Positions 24,269 to 33,498 are shown, numbered from the stretch's first letter. The stretch: DNA of 64,000 nt from Geminicoccaceae bacterium (GCA_020638495.1 JACKIN010000001.1:1-64000), one strand, 5' to 3'. Made by a program: numbers and translations. The notes: a model not told the origin generated them from the letters alone.

Positions 24269-25393
24269 TCAGTCCAGCGTGGTCCGGTAGCGGGCCATGG
24301 CCAGCGCCGTCACCACGACCACGAAGACCCCGAGGGCGGCGAGGCTCGGCCAGGTCTGGGCGAGATCGGCGCCCTTGAGGAGCGAGCCGCGGACGACCCG
24401 CAGGAAGTGGGTGACGGGGATGGCGGTGCCCAGCACCTGCGCCCAGTCGGGCATGCCGCGGAAGGGGAACATGAAGCCGGAGAGCAGGATCGACGGCAGG
24501 ATGTAGAAGATCGACATTTGCATGGCCTGGAGCTGGCTTCTCGCCAGGGTCGAGAAGAGGAAGCCGAGCGCCAGGCTGCCGGTGATGAAGAGGGCCGTGC
24601 CGAGCGCCAGCGCTGCCCAGCCACCCTCGAAGGGCACGCCGAAGAGGAGGCGGGCGAGGCCGAGGATGAGCACGGTCTGGATCACGCCGATACCGACATA
24701 GGGGGCGAGCTTGCCGATCATCACCTCGATCGGCCGGACCGGCGTGGCGAGCAGCGATTCCATCGTGCCGCGCTCGTGCTCGCGGGTCACGGCGAGCGCC
24801 GTCATCATGACGAGCGTCATGGAGAGGACGATGCCGAGCAGGCCCGGGACGATGTTGAAGGCGGTGATGTTCTCGGGGTTGTAGCGGCGGTGCACGACGA
24901 TCTCGAAAGGGCCACCACCGCCATCCCGTGCCAGCGGGCCCTGGAGGTCGTGGTCGAGGGCCGCCTCGGCCACGCCGCCGAGCGAGCCCAAGGCGCTGCC
25001 GACCGCGGTCGGATCGGAGGCGTCGGCCTCGACCAGGATCCGGGGCGCGTCACCTTTCACGACCCGGCGGCTGAAATCGTGCGGGATGACGACGGCGAGC
25101 TGCGCCGCACCGCTCTCGATCGCGGCGTCGATAGCGGCGTGCGAGGCAGCCTCGGCGGTGAAATCGAAATAGCCCGTGTTGCCCAGGGCCGCGAGCACCG
25201 AGCGGGAGAGCGTGGTCCGGTCCTCGTCGAGCACCACGGTCGGCAGATGGCGGGGGTCGGTGTTGATGGCGTAGCCGAAGAGCATGAGCTGCATGACCGG
25301 CATGACGAGGATCATCGCGTAGGTCAGCCGGTCGCGCGAGAGCTGCAGGAGCTCCTTGATCATGATGGCGAGGATGCGGGTTCCGGAGATCAA
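24269..25393 (-). CDS. ABC-2 type efflux permease (YbhS/YbhR-like)
   Basis: The 374-residue inner-membrane protein has one N-terminal membrane segment (about 20-42), a large periplasmic domain and five C-terminal helices, the ABC-2 exporter layout. It includes EHERGTMESLLATPVRPIEVMIGK, split here as EHERGTMESLLATPV and RPIEVMIGK, diagnostic of drug/antibiotic exporters of the YbhFSR type. TTG 25393 is the start and overlaps the ATPase stop (TTGA). Related operons often carry two such permeases; here only one follows, so it probably homodimerises. Confidence 0.87.
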   Translation of the reverse strand: MISGTRILAIMIKELLQLSRDRLTYAMILVMPVMQLMLFGYAINTDPRHLPTVVLDEDRTTLSRSVLAALGNTGYFDFTAEAASHAAIDAAIESGAAQLAVVIPHDFSRRVVKGDAPRILVEADASDPTAVGSALGSLGGVAEAALDHDLQGPLARDGGGGPFEIVVHRRYNPENITAFNIVPGLLGIVLSMTLVMMTALAVTREHERGTMESLLATPVRPIEVMIGKLAPYVGIGVIQTVLILGLARLLFGVPFEGGWAALALGTALFITGSLALGFLFSTLARSQLQAMQMSIFYILPSILLSGFMFPFRGMPDWAQVLGTAIPVTHFLRVVRGSLLKGADLAQTWPSLAALGVFVVVVTALAMARYRTTLD

Positions 25394-26307
25394 CGGAAGT
25401 TGTCCTCGGCACCGCGCATCAGGTGGATAAAGACGTCCTCGATGGTCGGGCGCCCCTCGGTCCAGCGCAGGCCATCGCCGCGATGCCGCGAGATGGCCCG
25501 CTCGAGCAAGGCACGGTCGGGGCCGCTGACATGGAGCGCGGCGCCGAAGGGGGCGGCCATCTCGACGCCCGGCTCGCGCAGCAGAGCCGGTGCCAGGCGG
25601 TCGGCGCCCGGGCCTTCGCCCTTGAAGGTGACGAGGGCGGAGCGGTCGATCAGCTCGGCCACCGTGCCGCGCGCGATCAAGGCACCATAGGCGATATAGG
25701 CGATGTCGTGGCAGCGCTCGGCCTCGTCCATGTAGTGGGTCGAGACCATGACGGTCATGCCTTTCGCGGTGAGCTCGTGGATCTGGTCCCAGAACTCGCG
25801 GCGCGCCTTGGGATCGACGCCGGCCGTCGGCTCGTCGAGCAGGAGCAGGCGCGGCTCGTGCATCACCGCGGCGGCGAGGGCGAGACGCTGCTTCCAGCCG
25901 CCCGAGAGGGCACCGGCCGGCTGCTTGCGGCGGGCTTCGAGGCCGAGCCCGGCGAGCGCCTCGGCGACCCGCCGACGGCGGTCGTCCATGCCGTAGACCC
26001 GGGCGACGAAGAGCAGATTCTCCTCGATGGTCAAATCGTCATAGAGCGAGAACCTCTGCGTCATGTAGCCGGTGCGGCGCTTGATCTCGCCGGTTTCCTT
26101 CAGGATGTCGAGGCCGAGGCAGGTGCCTTCGCCGCTGTCCGGCGTCAGGAGGCCGCAGAGCATGCGCATGGTCGTCGTCTTGCCGGACCCGTTGGGGCCG
26201 AGAAAGCCCGTGACCCTGCCCGCCTCGACGGTGATCGAGACGTCGCGGACGACATGCTTGTCGCCGAAGCTCTTGTTGAGGCCCTTGACGTCGATGGCGA
26301 CCGGCAT
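25390..26307 (-). CDS. ABC-2 efflux ATP-binding protein
   Basis: The 305-residue protein has a single ATPase domain: Walker A GPNGSGKTTTMRML, signature LSGGWKQRLALA, Walker B LLLDEPTAGVDPKARR, switch His in STHYMDEAERC. A regulatory C-terminal region follows. It powers the ABC-2 permease encoded next, with a periplasmic adaptor encoded three bases upstream, giving a YbhG/F/S-like pump. Unlike YbhF it has only one nucleotide-binding domain, so it should work as a homodimer. Confidence 0.91.
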   Translation of the reverse strand: MPVAIDVKGLNKSFGDKHVVRDVSITVEAGRVTGFLGPNGSGKTTTMRMLCGLLTPDSGEGTCLGLDILKETGEIKRRTGYMTQRFSLYDDLTIEENLLFVARVYGMDDRRRRVAEALAGLGLEARRKQPAGALSGGWKQRLALAAAVMHEPRLLLLDEPTAGVDPKARREFWDQIHELTAKGMTVMVSTHYMDEAERCHDIAYIAYGALIARGTVAELIDRSALVTFKGEGPGADRLAPALLREPGVEMAAPFGAALHVSGPDRALLERAISRHRGDGLRWTEGRPTIEDVFIHLMRGAEDNFR

Positions 26308-26310
26308 CGG

Positions 26311-27291
26311 TCAGGGCCCGAGCGGCGTCACGTCGACGGGTTGGCCGGGCGCCAGGCCGGCGGGGTCGACGGGCTCGGCCTCGATCAGGAAGACGAGCTT
26401 CTCGCGGCTTTCCTGGCTGTAGATCACCGGCGGCGTGTACTCGACGCGCGGGCTGACGAAGGTGATGCGGGCGGCGCGTGGGGCACCGCAGCCGTCGCAG
26501 GTGAAGGTGACCTCGCCGCCCGTGCGGTAGGTCGCGACCGCCGCCTGGGGGACGAAGAAGCGGATCTTGACCCGCTCGTCCGGCAGGAGGGAGAGCACGG
26601 GCTGGCTCGCCGGCACCCACTCACCGGCCCGGAAGAAAACGTTCTCGATCAGCCCCGCGGCCGGTGCCGCGACCGCCAGTTGCGCCAACAGCACTTCCGC
26701 TTCGTCGACCGCCGCCTGCGCCCGCTCGGCTTCCGCCTCGGCGGCGGCGACCAGGTCCGCGCGGGCGCCGAGCTGGGCGGCGTCGAGCTGGCGCATGACC
26801 TGCGCCAGCTGCGCATCGGCGGTGCGGTAGTTGGCCAGCGCCTCGTCGAGGCGAGCACGGGAGGTGGCACCCCGCTCGACCAGCGGCCGGACGCGATCGA
26901 GCTCCAGCTTCGCCTCCTCGAGCTGGGCCTTGGCGGCGTCGCGCTCGGCCTCGATCACTGCCATCTCCTCCGCGCGCATGCCCTTGCGCGCATCCTCGAC
27001 CCGGGCCTGGGCGGCGGCCGCTGCGGCCCTGGCACCTTCGAGTGTTGCCTCGGCGGCCCGCTGGTCGATCACGAAGAGGCTCTGGCCTGCCGCAACCCGA
27101 TCACCGCGATCGACGTCGAGCCTGGCGAGCTCGGCAGCCATGGGTCCGGCCAGATAGAGGGCCTCGCCCTCGACATAGCCGGTCAGGAGCGGTGGGGTCG
27201 TGACACGGTTCTCGAGCCACCAGTGGCCGCCGGCGACCGTGAGGGCGATGACGACGAGGAGCAGCAGGACACGGAGGATGCGGCGTTTCAT
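26311..27291 (-). CDS. HlyD/YbhG-family periplasmic adaptor protein
   Basis: The 326-residue membrane-fusion protein has an N-terminal membrane anchor (about residues 5-25) and a lipoyl/barrel start (GYVEGEALYLAGPMAAELARL). A long alpha-hairpin rich in Ala, Glu and Arg follows (about 85-205, coiled coil), then a C-terminal barrel ending VDVTPLGP. It bridges an inner-membrane ABC exporter to an outer-membrane channel. ATG 27291 overlaps the TetR stop by four bases. The frame stays open further upstream inside tetR, but that extension is shadow sequence. Confidence 0.89.
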   Translation of the reverse strand: MKRRILRVLLLLVVIALTVAGGHWWLENRVTTPPLLTGYVEGEALYLAGPMAAELARLDVDRGDRVAAGQSLFVIDQRAAEATLEGARAAAAAAQARVEDARKGMRAEEMAVIEAERDAAKAQLEEAKLELDRVRPLVERGATSRARLDEALANYRTADAQLAQVMRQLDAAQLGARADLVAAAEAEAERAQAAVDEAEVLLAQLAVAAPAAGLIENVFFRAGEWVPASQPVLSLLPDERVKIRFFVPQAAVATYRTGGEVTFTCDGCGAPRAARITFVSPRVEYTPPVIYSQESREKLVFLIEAEPVDPAGLAPGQPVDVTPLGP

Positions 27292-27923
27292 GGCGCGCCA
27301 TCCGGCCGCTCGGCGAGACCGTGGAGCAGGGTGCGGACGTGCTGCTCCGCCAGCTCGCCCAGATCGAAGGGCTCGGCACCGCCCGGCACGAAGGTCTCGC
27401 GCCAGAGCATGCCCATGATGAGAGGGCTCGCCACCTGCATGGCATAGAGGCGGGGATCGCCGGGGCGCACCTCGCCTTTGGCCTGGGCGCGCGCGATGGC
27501 GGCGGCCATGAGCGACAGCATCGGCGCTACCACGGCGTCGTGCCAGTGGCGGGCGAGCTCCGGGAAGTTGCGGCTTTCGCTGATCACCGCCTTGGCCATC
27601 GGGCCGATGCTGCCGGTTGCCGCGGTCCTTGCGAGCAGGCGAACGACGGTCGACAGCAGCTCGGCGAACGTGCCCTGGTGCGCTCGGGCGAAGGCGCCGA
27701 CGCGTTCCAGATCGGCGGCCACGGCCTGCGTCACCACTGCCCGGAAGAGCTCCTCCTTGGTGGCGAAGTAGAGATAGAGAGCACCCTTGCTCACCCCGGC
27801 GCGCGCCGCGATCTCGTCCAGCCGCGTCGCCGCGAAGCCTTTTTCGCTGAAGAGGGCGAGGGCCGCCTCGACGATCTCGCCCGGGCGCGCCTCCTTGCGC
27901 CGCCGAAACTTCGCCGTGGTCAC
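27288..27923 (-). CDS. TetR family transcriptional regulator of the efflux operon
   Basis: The 211-residue protein has a canonical N-terminal helix-turn-helix (IVEAALALFSEKGFAATRL, then IAARAGVSKGALYLYFATKEEL) and an AcrR-like C-terminal ligand domain. It is first in the operon with the HlyD, ATPase and permease genes. A near-perfect palindrome lies 15 bases upstream of its start, so it very probably represses its own operon and is relieved by a pump substrate, similar to the CecR/YbiH arrangement. Confidence 0.9.
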   Translation of the reverse strand: MTTAKFRRRKEARPGEIVEAALALFSEKGFAATRLDEIAARAGVSKGALYLYFATKEELFRAVVTQAVAADLERVGAFARAHQGTFAELLSTVVRLLARTAATGSIGPMAKAVISESRNFPELARHWHDAVVAPMLSLMAAAIARAQAKGEVRPGDPRLYAMQVASPLIMGMLWRETFVPGGAEPFDLGELAEQHVRTLLHGLAERPDGAP

Positions 27924-27938
27924 GCCACGTCATCCTTA

Positions 27939-27958
27939 ATAACCGACTGGTCAGTTAT
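27939..27958. promoter_or_regulatory. Probable TetR operator palindrome
   Basis: ATAACCGAC-TG-GTCAGTTAT is a 20-base inverted repeat with nine-base arms and one mismatch, in an A/T-rich patch between the TetR gene (minus strand) and the NTF2-like gene (plus strand). Size, symmetry and position are those of a TetR-family autoregulatory site. It may also influence the divergent gene. No binding data are implied. Confidence 0.75.
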
Positions 27959-28044
27959 ATAATGGCGGTGGCCTGCACTGTCGAGCCGCTCGCCTCGGGT
28001 GCCCATGGCCTGCTAGGCTTCGTCTTGACCTCGGGCGGGACGGA

Positions 28045-28440
28045 ATGATGGTGATGAACGACAACGATGCCGCGAAGGCGATCGCGGCAGTGAACGGCCG
28101 GATCGTGGCAGCCTTCAAGGACCGCGACGCGGCCGCGGCGGCGGCCTGCTACACGGCGGACGGCAGGCTGATGGCGCCCGGCGCCGAGCCGCATGTCGGG
28201 CCGGCGGCGATCCAGGCCAGCATCCAGTCCGGTTTCGCCGCCGGTGTCGGCGGGCTGCGGCTCGAGACGGTGGCGCTCGAGGTGCTCGGCGACACGGCCT
28301 GGGAGGAGGGGATCTACGAGGTGTTCGATGCGGCCGGAAGCTCCCGCGATCTGGGCAAGTACATCGTCATCTGGAAACGGGTCGGCGGTGCCTGGCTGAT
28401 CGCGCGCGACATCATGTCGACCAACCGGGCGGCCGCCTGA
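28045..28440 (+). CDS. SnoaL/NTF2-like protein (DUF4440 type)
   Basis: The 131-residue cytosolic protein matches the nuclear transport factor 2-like fold: AIAAVNGRIVAAFKDRDAAA at the N-terminus, then CYTADGRLMAPG, GPAAIQASIQSGF and the closing WLIARDIMSTN strand. The family includes small isomerases, hydrolases and proteins of unknown role, and I see no residues that fix a reaction. It is divergent from the TetR gene and 67 bases before an SDR gene. Three closely spaced ATG codons are possible starts (28045, 28048, 28054). Confidence 0.82.
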   Translation: MMVMNDNDAAKAIAAVNGRIVAAFKDRDAAAAAACYTADGRLMAPGAEPHVGPAAIQASIQSGFAAGVGGLRLETVALEVLGDTAWEEGIYEVFDAAGSSRDLGKYIVIWKRVGGAWLIARDIMSTNRAAA

Positions 28441-28507
28441 ACGTCGTCCTGCCCCTTGCGAGCCAGCCGGCGCTCGCTATCGTGCCGGCCAAGGAGGAAA
28501 CGACGGC

Positions 28508-29275
28508 ATGACGGCTCTGCTCGAAGGACGCAAGGCGGTGATCACCGGCGCCGGCACCGGCATCGGTCGGGCGATTGCCTTGGCGTTAGTCCGCGAGGGG
28601 GCCACTGTGGCGGTGACCGATCTCGACGCCTGCCAGGCCGCGCGCGTCGCCGCCGAGGCCGGGGCTCGGGCCTTCGCCCTCGACGTGACTGATGCCGCCG
28701 CCACTTCGCGCGTCCTCGACGAGGCGGCCGCGGCCATGGGCGGCTTCGACCTGCTTTGCGCCAATGCCGGCATCTCCACCATGCGCGCCGTGGTCGATCT
28801 CTCGGAAGACGAGTGGGACGCCAACATGGCGGTCAACGCCAAGGGCGTGTTCCTCAGCAACCAGGCTGCCTGCCGCCGCTGGCTGGCCGACGGGACGAAA
28901 GGGGTGATCGTCAACACCGCCTCGCTCGCCGCCAAGCAGGGCGCACCGCTGCTCGCCCACTATTCGGCCAGCAAGTTCGCGGTCATGGGCTTCACCCAGG
29001 CGCTCGCCCGCGAGGTGGCGCCCCAGATCCGGGTAAACTGCGTGTGTCCCGGCTTCGTGCGCACCGGCATGCAGCATCGCGAGGTGGAATGGGAGGCGGA
29101 GCTGCGGGGCATGAGCGAGGAAGCGGTGCGCGACGAGTATGTCTCGCTGACCCCGCTCGGCCGGCTGGAGGAGCCCGAGGACGTGGCCGATGCCATCGTC
29201 TTCCTCGCCTCCGATCTCGCCCGTTTCATTACCGGTGAGAGCCTGAACGTCACTGGCGGCGTCAGGACCGACTGA
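28508..29275 (+). CDS. SDR family oxidoreductase (sugar/polyol dehydrogenase type)
   Basis: The 255-residue short-chain dehydrogenase is complete. The cofactor motif is TGAGTGIG (about residues 15-22), with CANAG, the catalytic Ser in NTASLAA, and Tyr-Lys in YSASK (about 155-159), and a C-terminal GESLNVTGG. Asp at the end of the second strand (VTDLD) suggests NAD preference. The gene immediately precedes a complete sugar/polyol ABC transporter, four bases before its first permease. It therefore probably oxidises the imported sugar alcohol or sugar. An AGGAGG-like site precedes ATG 28508. Confidence 0.9.
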   Translation: MTALLEGRKAVITGAGTGIGRAIALALVREGATVAVTDLDACQAARVAAEAGARAFALDVTDAAATSRVLDEAAAAMGGFDLLCANAGISTMRAVVDLSEDEWDANMAVNAKGVFLSNQAACRRWLADGTKGVIVNTASLAAKQGAPLLAHYSASKFAVMGFTQALAREVAPQIRVNCVCPGFVRTGMQHREVEWEAELRGMSEEAVRDEYVSLTPLGRLEEPEDVADAIVFLASDLARFITGESLNVTGGVRTD

Positions 29276-29278
29276 TCG

Positions 29279-30097
29279 ATGCTGGTGCGCCGGGCCGCAG
29301 CGACCATCCTGCCGCACGTCGTGCTCGTCGTTTTTTCCGCCGCGATCCTCCTGCCGCTGCTCTGGGTGCTCAGGGTGAGCCTCACGGACAAGCTCACCGC
29401 CTACCGCATTCCGCCCGAATGGACCGAGCCCCGGCTCGACAACTACATCGAGATCTTCACGGCATATCGCTTTGCCGACTGGTTCTCCAACAGCCTGATC
29501 GTGGCGCTCGCCTCGACACTGCTGGCGCTGCCGCTGGCGGTCGCCATGGCCTATGCCTTCGCCCGGCACGACACCGGCGGAGCACCCCTGCGGCTCGGCG
29601 TCCTGGCGAGCCAGATGCTGCCGCCGATCGTGCTGGTGGTGCCGCTCTTCGCGCTCTTCCTGGGCGCCGGCCTGCTCAACACCTATGCGGCGCTGGTGAT
29701 CGCGCATCTGACCTTCAACATTCCCTTCCTCGCCTGGATGCTCGTCGCCTTCTTCGAGGGCGAGGTGCGGCAGCTCGAGGAAGCGGCACGGATCGAGGGG
29801 GCCACTCGTTTTCAGGCCTTCATCCGGGTCTCGGTGCCGCTCGCCGCACCCGGCATCATGGCCGCGGGGCTCCTGGGCTTCATCCTCTCCTGGAACGAGT
29901 TCCTGCTGGCGCTGATCCTTTCGGGCCGCGCGACGCAGACCCTGCCCGTCGGCCTCTCGTCGCTGGAGACGCATCGCGGCGTCGAGATTGCGCTCCTCGC
30001 CGCGGCAGCACTGCTCGCGATCCTGCCGGTCTTCGTCCTGCTGCCTTTCCTGCGCAAGTACCTGATCAAGGGCCTCTCGCTCGGAGCCCTCAAGTGA
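29279..30097 (+). CDS. Sugar ABC transporter permease (MalG type)
   Basis: The 272-residue inner-membrane permease of the carbohydrate uptake 1 class has six predicted helices. It has the EAA cytoplasmic loop EEAARIEGATRFQAFIRVSV (about 165-184), which contacts the ATPase. Its C-terminal segment FLRKYLIKGLSLGALK is the usual MalG-type ending. It begins four bases after the SDR stop, and the binding-protein gene follows 53 bases later. Placement of the MalG-type gene before the binding protein and the MalF-type gene is an unusual order. Confidence 0.91.
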   Translation: MLVRRAAATILPHVVLVVFSAAILLPLLWVLRVSLTDKLTAYRIPPEWTEPRLDNYIEIFTAYRFADWFSNSLIVALASTLLALPLAVAMAYAFARHDTGGAPLRLGVLASQMLPPIVLVVPLFALFLGAGLLNTYAALVIAHLTFNIPFLAWMLVAFFEGEVRQLEEAARIEGATRFQAFIRVSVPLAAPGIMAAGLLGFILSWNEFLLALILSGRATQTLPVGLSSLETHRGVEIALLAAAALLAILPVFVLLPFLRKYLIKGLSLGALK

Positions 30098-30150
30098 TCC
30101 CTCGATCCAACCCGACCGCGTCTTGCGGTCCAATCAGGAGGAGCCACCTC

Positions 30151-31425
30151 ATGCGCAAGCTGCTGCTCGGCACGACCATTCTCGGTCTCGGCTTCGGAGC
30201 CGCCGAGGCCCAGACCCTCAACATCCTCATGGAGAGCGTGCCCGACACGCGCTTCGTCGAGGAGCTCCTGCCGGAATTCGAGGCGGCCACCGGCATCGAC
30301 GTCGAGCTCGAGGTCGTCAACTACGCCGAGATGCACACCAAGCTGGTGCCGCAGCTCGTCTCGCCGACCGGCTCCTACGACGTCATCGTGGTCGACTTCT
30401 ACTGGGTCGGCGAGTTCGCCAAGGCCGGCTGGCTGCAGCCGCTCGACGAGCGCATCGCCGCCGACGGCTTCGACACCTCGGTCTATTTCGACTCGCTGCA
30501 GGATCTCGTCGGCCAGGTCGACGGCGAGCAGCTCATGCTGCCCTTCTACAACTACGCCATGGGCCTGACCTATCGCCACGACCTCCTCGAGGACCCGGCC
30601 GAGCAGGCGGCGTTCAAGGAGAAGTACGGCATCGAGCTGCGCGTGCCGGAGACCTGGGACGAGTATCTGCAGCAGGTGGAGTTCTTCACCCGCGATACCG
30701 ACGGCGACGGCAAGAACGACTTCTTCGGCGTGGTCAACCAGGGGCTCAGGCCCGATCCGATCGCCATGGAGTGGTCGAACTATCTCTTTGCCAATGGCGG
30801 CCGCTTCCACGACGAGAGCTGGCAGCCGATGCTCGACAGCCCCGAGGCGGTCAAGGCGGTCGAGGACTACAAGCGGAACCTCGAGGAGTTCGGGCCGCTG
30901 GGTGCCGCGAGCTTCGGCTTCGACGAGGCGTTCAACGTTGCGGCCCAGGGCAAGGCCTACAGCTACCTGACCTACAACATGTTCCGCACGGCCTATGACG
31001 ATCCCTCGCAGTCCGCGGTGGTCGACAAGATGGAGATCGTCGCCGTGCCGAATGGCGGGCTCAACGGTGCCTGGGGCTGGGCCATCCCCAACTCCTCGCC
31101 CGATCCGGACGCCGCCTGGACCTTCCTCAAGTGGGTGGAGAGCCCGGAGATCGCGAAGAAGCGAGCAATGCTCGGCGGCTCGCCCACACGCAAGGACGTC
31201 TTCGCTGACGAGGAGGTGCTGGCCAAGTATCCCTACTACCCGGCGCTCGAGAACCTGCTCGCCACCTCGCACAACTTCCCGGTCTTCACCTACACCCCGC
31301 AATTCGTCGAGGTGCTGGGGCGCGAGCTCTCGCTCGCGGTGACCGGCGAGAAGACCGCCGAGGAGGCGATGCAGACGGCCAATGCCGAGCTCGAGGCCCT
31401 GCTGAAGCAGGACGGCAAGCTCTAG
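30151..31425 (+). CDS. Sugar ABC transporter substrate-binding protein
   Basis: The 424-residue periplasmic protein has a 20-residue Sec signal (ending GAAEAQ) followed by a type II binding fold (extracellular solute-binding family 1). The core contains YDVIVVDFYWVGEFAKAGWL and GWAIPNSS. Aromatic residues lining the cleft (FYNYAMGLTYR, WSNYLF) suit a sugar or polyol. A strong CAGGAGGAG lies about eight bases before ATG 30151, consistent with high expression relative to the permeases. It partners with the permeases at 29279 and 31447 and the ATPase at 32325. Confidence 0.91.
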   Translation: MRKLLLGTTILGLGFGAAEAQTLNILMESVPDTRFVEELLPEFEAATGIDVELEVVNYAEMHTKLVPQLVSPTGSYDVIVVDFYWVGEFAKAGWLQPLDERIAADGFDTSVYFDSLQDLVGQVDGEQLMLPFYNYAMGLTYRHDLLEDPAEQAAFKEKYGIELRVPETWDEYLQQVEFFTRDTDGDGKNDFFGVVNQGLRPDPIAMEWSNYLFANGGRFHDESWQPMLDSPEAVKAVEDYKRNLEEFGPLGAASFGFDEAFNVAAQGKAYSYLTYNMFRTAYDDPSQSAVVDKMEIVAVPNGGLNGAWGWAIPNSSPDPDAAWTFLKWVESPEIAKKRAMLGGSPTRKDVFADEEVLAKYPYYPALENLLATSHNFPVFTYTPQFVEVLGRELSLAVTGEKTAEEAMQTANAELEALLKQDGKL

Positions 31426-31446
31426 GCAGCGGGCGGGGAGGGCGGC

Positions 31447-32325
31447 GTGGCGGCGACGCTTGCAGCGCGCGACCGGCGCTTCGGCCAGCTCATGGCAGCG
31501 CCGGGGCTCGCCGCCCTCCTGCTCGTCATCGTCTTTCCGATTCTCTTCACGCTCTACACGAGCGCCTTCGACTTCACCCTCATCAACCCGCGGCACGACA
31601 CGTTCGTCGGGTTCGCCCACTATGCCCGGGCGTTCGGCCTCGCCGAGTTCGGCAACGCGCTCCTGGTCACCTTGTGGTTCGTTGTCGCGGTCGTCGTGCT
31701 CGAGTTCGCCGTTGGCTTCCTTGTGGCGCTCATGCTCAACGCCGTCGAGCGCGGCAAGGCCGTCTACTACGCCATCCTGCTCTGTCCGCTCCTCATCAAC
31801 CCGGTCGTGGTCGGACTGATCTGGCGGATGTTCCTCCATCCGGAGCTCGGCATCGCCAACTACGTGCTCGGCCTCGTCGGCCTCGGGCCGGTCAACTGGC
31901 TGGGCGATCCGCGGAACGCCTTCTGGACCCTCGTGGTGGTCGACATCTGGCACCAGGTCTCGTTCATGATCGTGCTGCTGCTCGCCGGGCTCGCCTCCTT
32001 GCCAAAGGAGCCCTACGAGGCGGCCCGGATGGAGGGGGCCGGCACGCTCGCCTGCTTCTGGCACGTCACCCTGCCGCTCATGCGCCCGGTGATCCTGGTG
32101 ACGCTGCTGATCCGCCTGATCTTCGCCGTTCGCACCTATGATCTCGTCTACATCATGACCCGCGGCGGGCCCGGCCAGGCAACCGATCTGGTCAGCTACT
32201 TCATCTACCGGCAGGCCTTCGTCGGCCTCAATATCGGGCAGGCCTCGGCGCTCGCCGTGCTGCTGCTGCTCATCGTCCTCGTTCTCACAGCCTGGCTCTA
32301 CCGCCACATGCGATCGCTCGTCTGA
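31447..32325 (+). CDS. Sugar ABC transporter permease (MalF type)
   Basis: The 292-residue inner-membrane permease has about six helices and an EAA loop in PYEAARMEGAGTLACFWHVT (about 190-209), followed by LPLMRPVILV. The conserved ITRGGPGQAT-like stretch appears as MTRGGPGQATDLV. It pairs with the MalG-type permease at 29279. GTG 31447 is the start, preceded by GGGGAGGGC. Its TGA shares one base with the ATG of the ATPase gene (TGATG), indicating tight coupling. Confidence 0.91.
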   Translation: MAATLAARDRRFGQLMAAPGLAALLLVIVFPILFTLYTSAFDFTLINPRHDTFVGFAHYARAFGLAEFGNALLVTLWFVVAVVVLEFAVGFLVALMLNAVERGKAVYYAILLCPLLINPVVVGLIWRMFLHPELGIANYVLGLVGLGPVNWLGDPRNAFWTLVVVDIWHQVSFMIVLLLAGLASLPKEPYEAARMEGAGTLACFWHVTLPLMRPVILVTLLIRLIFAVRTYDLVYIMTRGGPGQATDLVSYFIYRQAFVGLNIGQASALAVLLLLIVLVLTAWLYRHMRSLV

Positions 32326-33401
32326 TGCCCGATATCCGCCTGAGCAACGTCACGAAGGTCTATGGCGGCAATGTCGTCGCCGTGGACGGCATCGACCTCG
32401 AGATCGAGGATGGCGAGTTTTTGATCCTGCTCGGCCCCTCCGGCTGCGGCAAGTCGACGACGCTGCGGATGATCGCCGGGCTCGAGACCATCACCTCCGG
32501 CGACCTTTTTGTTGGCGAGCGGCGGGTCAACGAGGTCGACCCCAAGGACCGCGACCTCGCCTTCGTCTTCCAGAACTACGCGCTCTTCCCGCACATGACG
32601 GTGGCGGGCAATCTCGCCTTCGGCATGCGTCTGCGCGGCGTGCCGAAAGCCACCATCCAGAGCCGGATCGCCGAAGCGACGGCGCTCCTCGGCCTCGACG
32701 GCCTGCTCCAGAGGAAGCCGAAGGAGCTCTCTGGCGGGCAGCGCCAGCGCGTGGCGCTCGGCCGGGCGCTCTTGCGCGACCCTGTGGCCTTCCTCCTCGA
32801 CGAGCCCCTCTCCAATCTCGACGCCAAGCTGCGCGCCCAGATGCGCACCGAGCTGGTCAAGCTGCATCGCCGCGTCGGCCGCACCATCATCCACGTCACC
32901 CACGACCAGGTCGAAGCGATGACCATGGGCGACCGGCTCTGCATCATGAACGGGGGGCGCATCGTTCAGGTCGGGCGGCCCATGGACGTCTACCGCAACC
33001 CTGCCGACACGTTCGTCGCCGGCTTCCTCGCCAGCCCGCCCATGAACCTCATCGAGGGCCGAATCGAGAACGAGCGGATCGTCGTCCAGGGCCTCGAATT
33101 GCCGCTCGCCGGCTTCGCGCCGAAAAGCGCCGACATCGTCCTCGGCATCCGCCCCGAGGATCTGGCGGCGGTCGCCATGGGCCCCACTGCCGTGCCGGTC
33201 GATCTCGACGTCGTGGCGATCGAGGCGCTCGGACCCGAGCTGGTCGTGATCGGCGGGCTCGGTGCTGGTGGCGCGGAGATCGCGGCCCGACTGTCGCCCG
33301 ATTTCGTGGCGGCGATCGATGCTCCCTGCCGGCTCTGGCTGGATCCGGCGCGGATAGCACTCTTCGACGCCGCGACGACGCGCGCCGTGGCGCGGAGCTG
33401 A
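32325..33401 (+). CDS. Sugar ABC transporter ATP-binding protein (UgpC/MalK type)
   Basis: The 358-residue ATPase has Walker A GPSGCGKST, Q loop FQNYALFP, signature LSGGQRQRVALGRAL, Walker B FLLDEPLSNLD and switch THDQVEAMT. A C-terminal OB-fold regulatory domain of MalK type follows (SPPMNLIEG onward). It energises the permeases at 29279 and 31447. UgpC/MsiK-type ATPases often serve several transporters, so it could also help the ATPase-less system at 39637-42762. It ends the operon that begins with the SDR gene. Confidence 0.93.
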   Translation: MPDIRLSNVTKVYGGNVVAVDGIDLEIEDGEFLILLGPSGCGKSTTLRMIAGLETITSGDLFVGERRVNEVDPKDRDLAFVFQNYALFPHMTVAGNLAFGMRLRGVPKATIQSRIAEATALLGLDGLLQRKPKELSGGQRQRVALGRALLRDPVAFLLDEPLSNLDAKLRAQMRTELVKLHRRVGRTIIHVTHDQVEAMTMGDRLCIMNGGRIVQVGRPMDVYRNPADTFVAGFLASPPMNLIEGRIENERIVVQGLELPLAGFAPKSADIVLGIRPEDLAAVAMGPTAVPVDLDVVAIEALGPELVVIGGLGAGGAEIAARLSPDFVAAIDAPCRLWLDPARIALFDAATTRAVARS

Positions 33402-33498
33402 AGGTGTCGGCCCACGGCGCTCGACAGCGGCCGGGGAGGTGGTACGGTTCGGATGTGCCGCGATGAGCGGCGCCAACTCAGCGGGGGGAACAGGAAGG

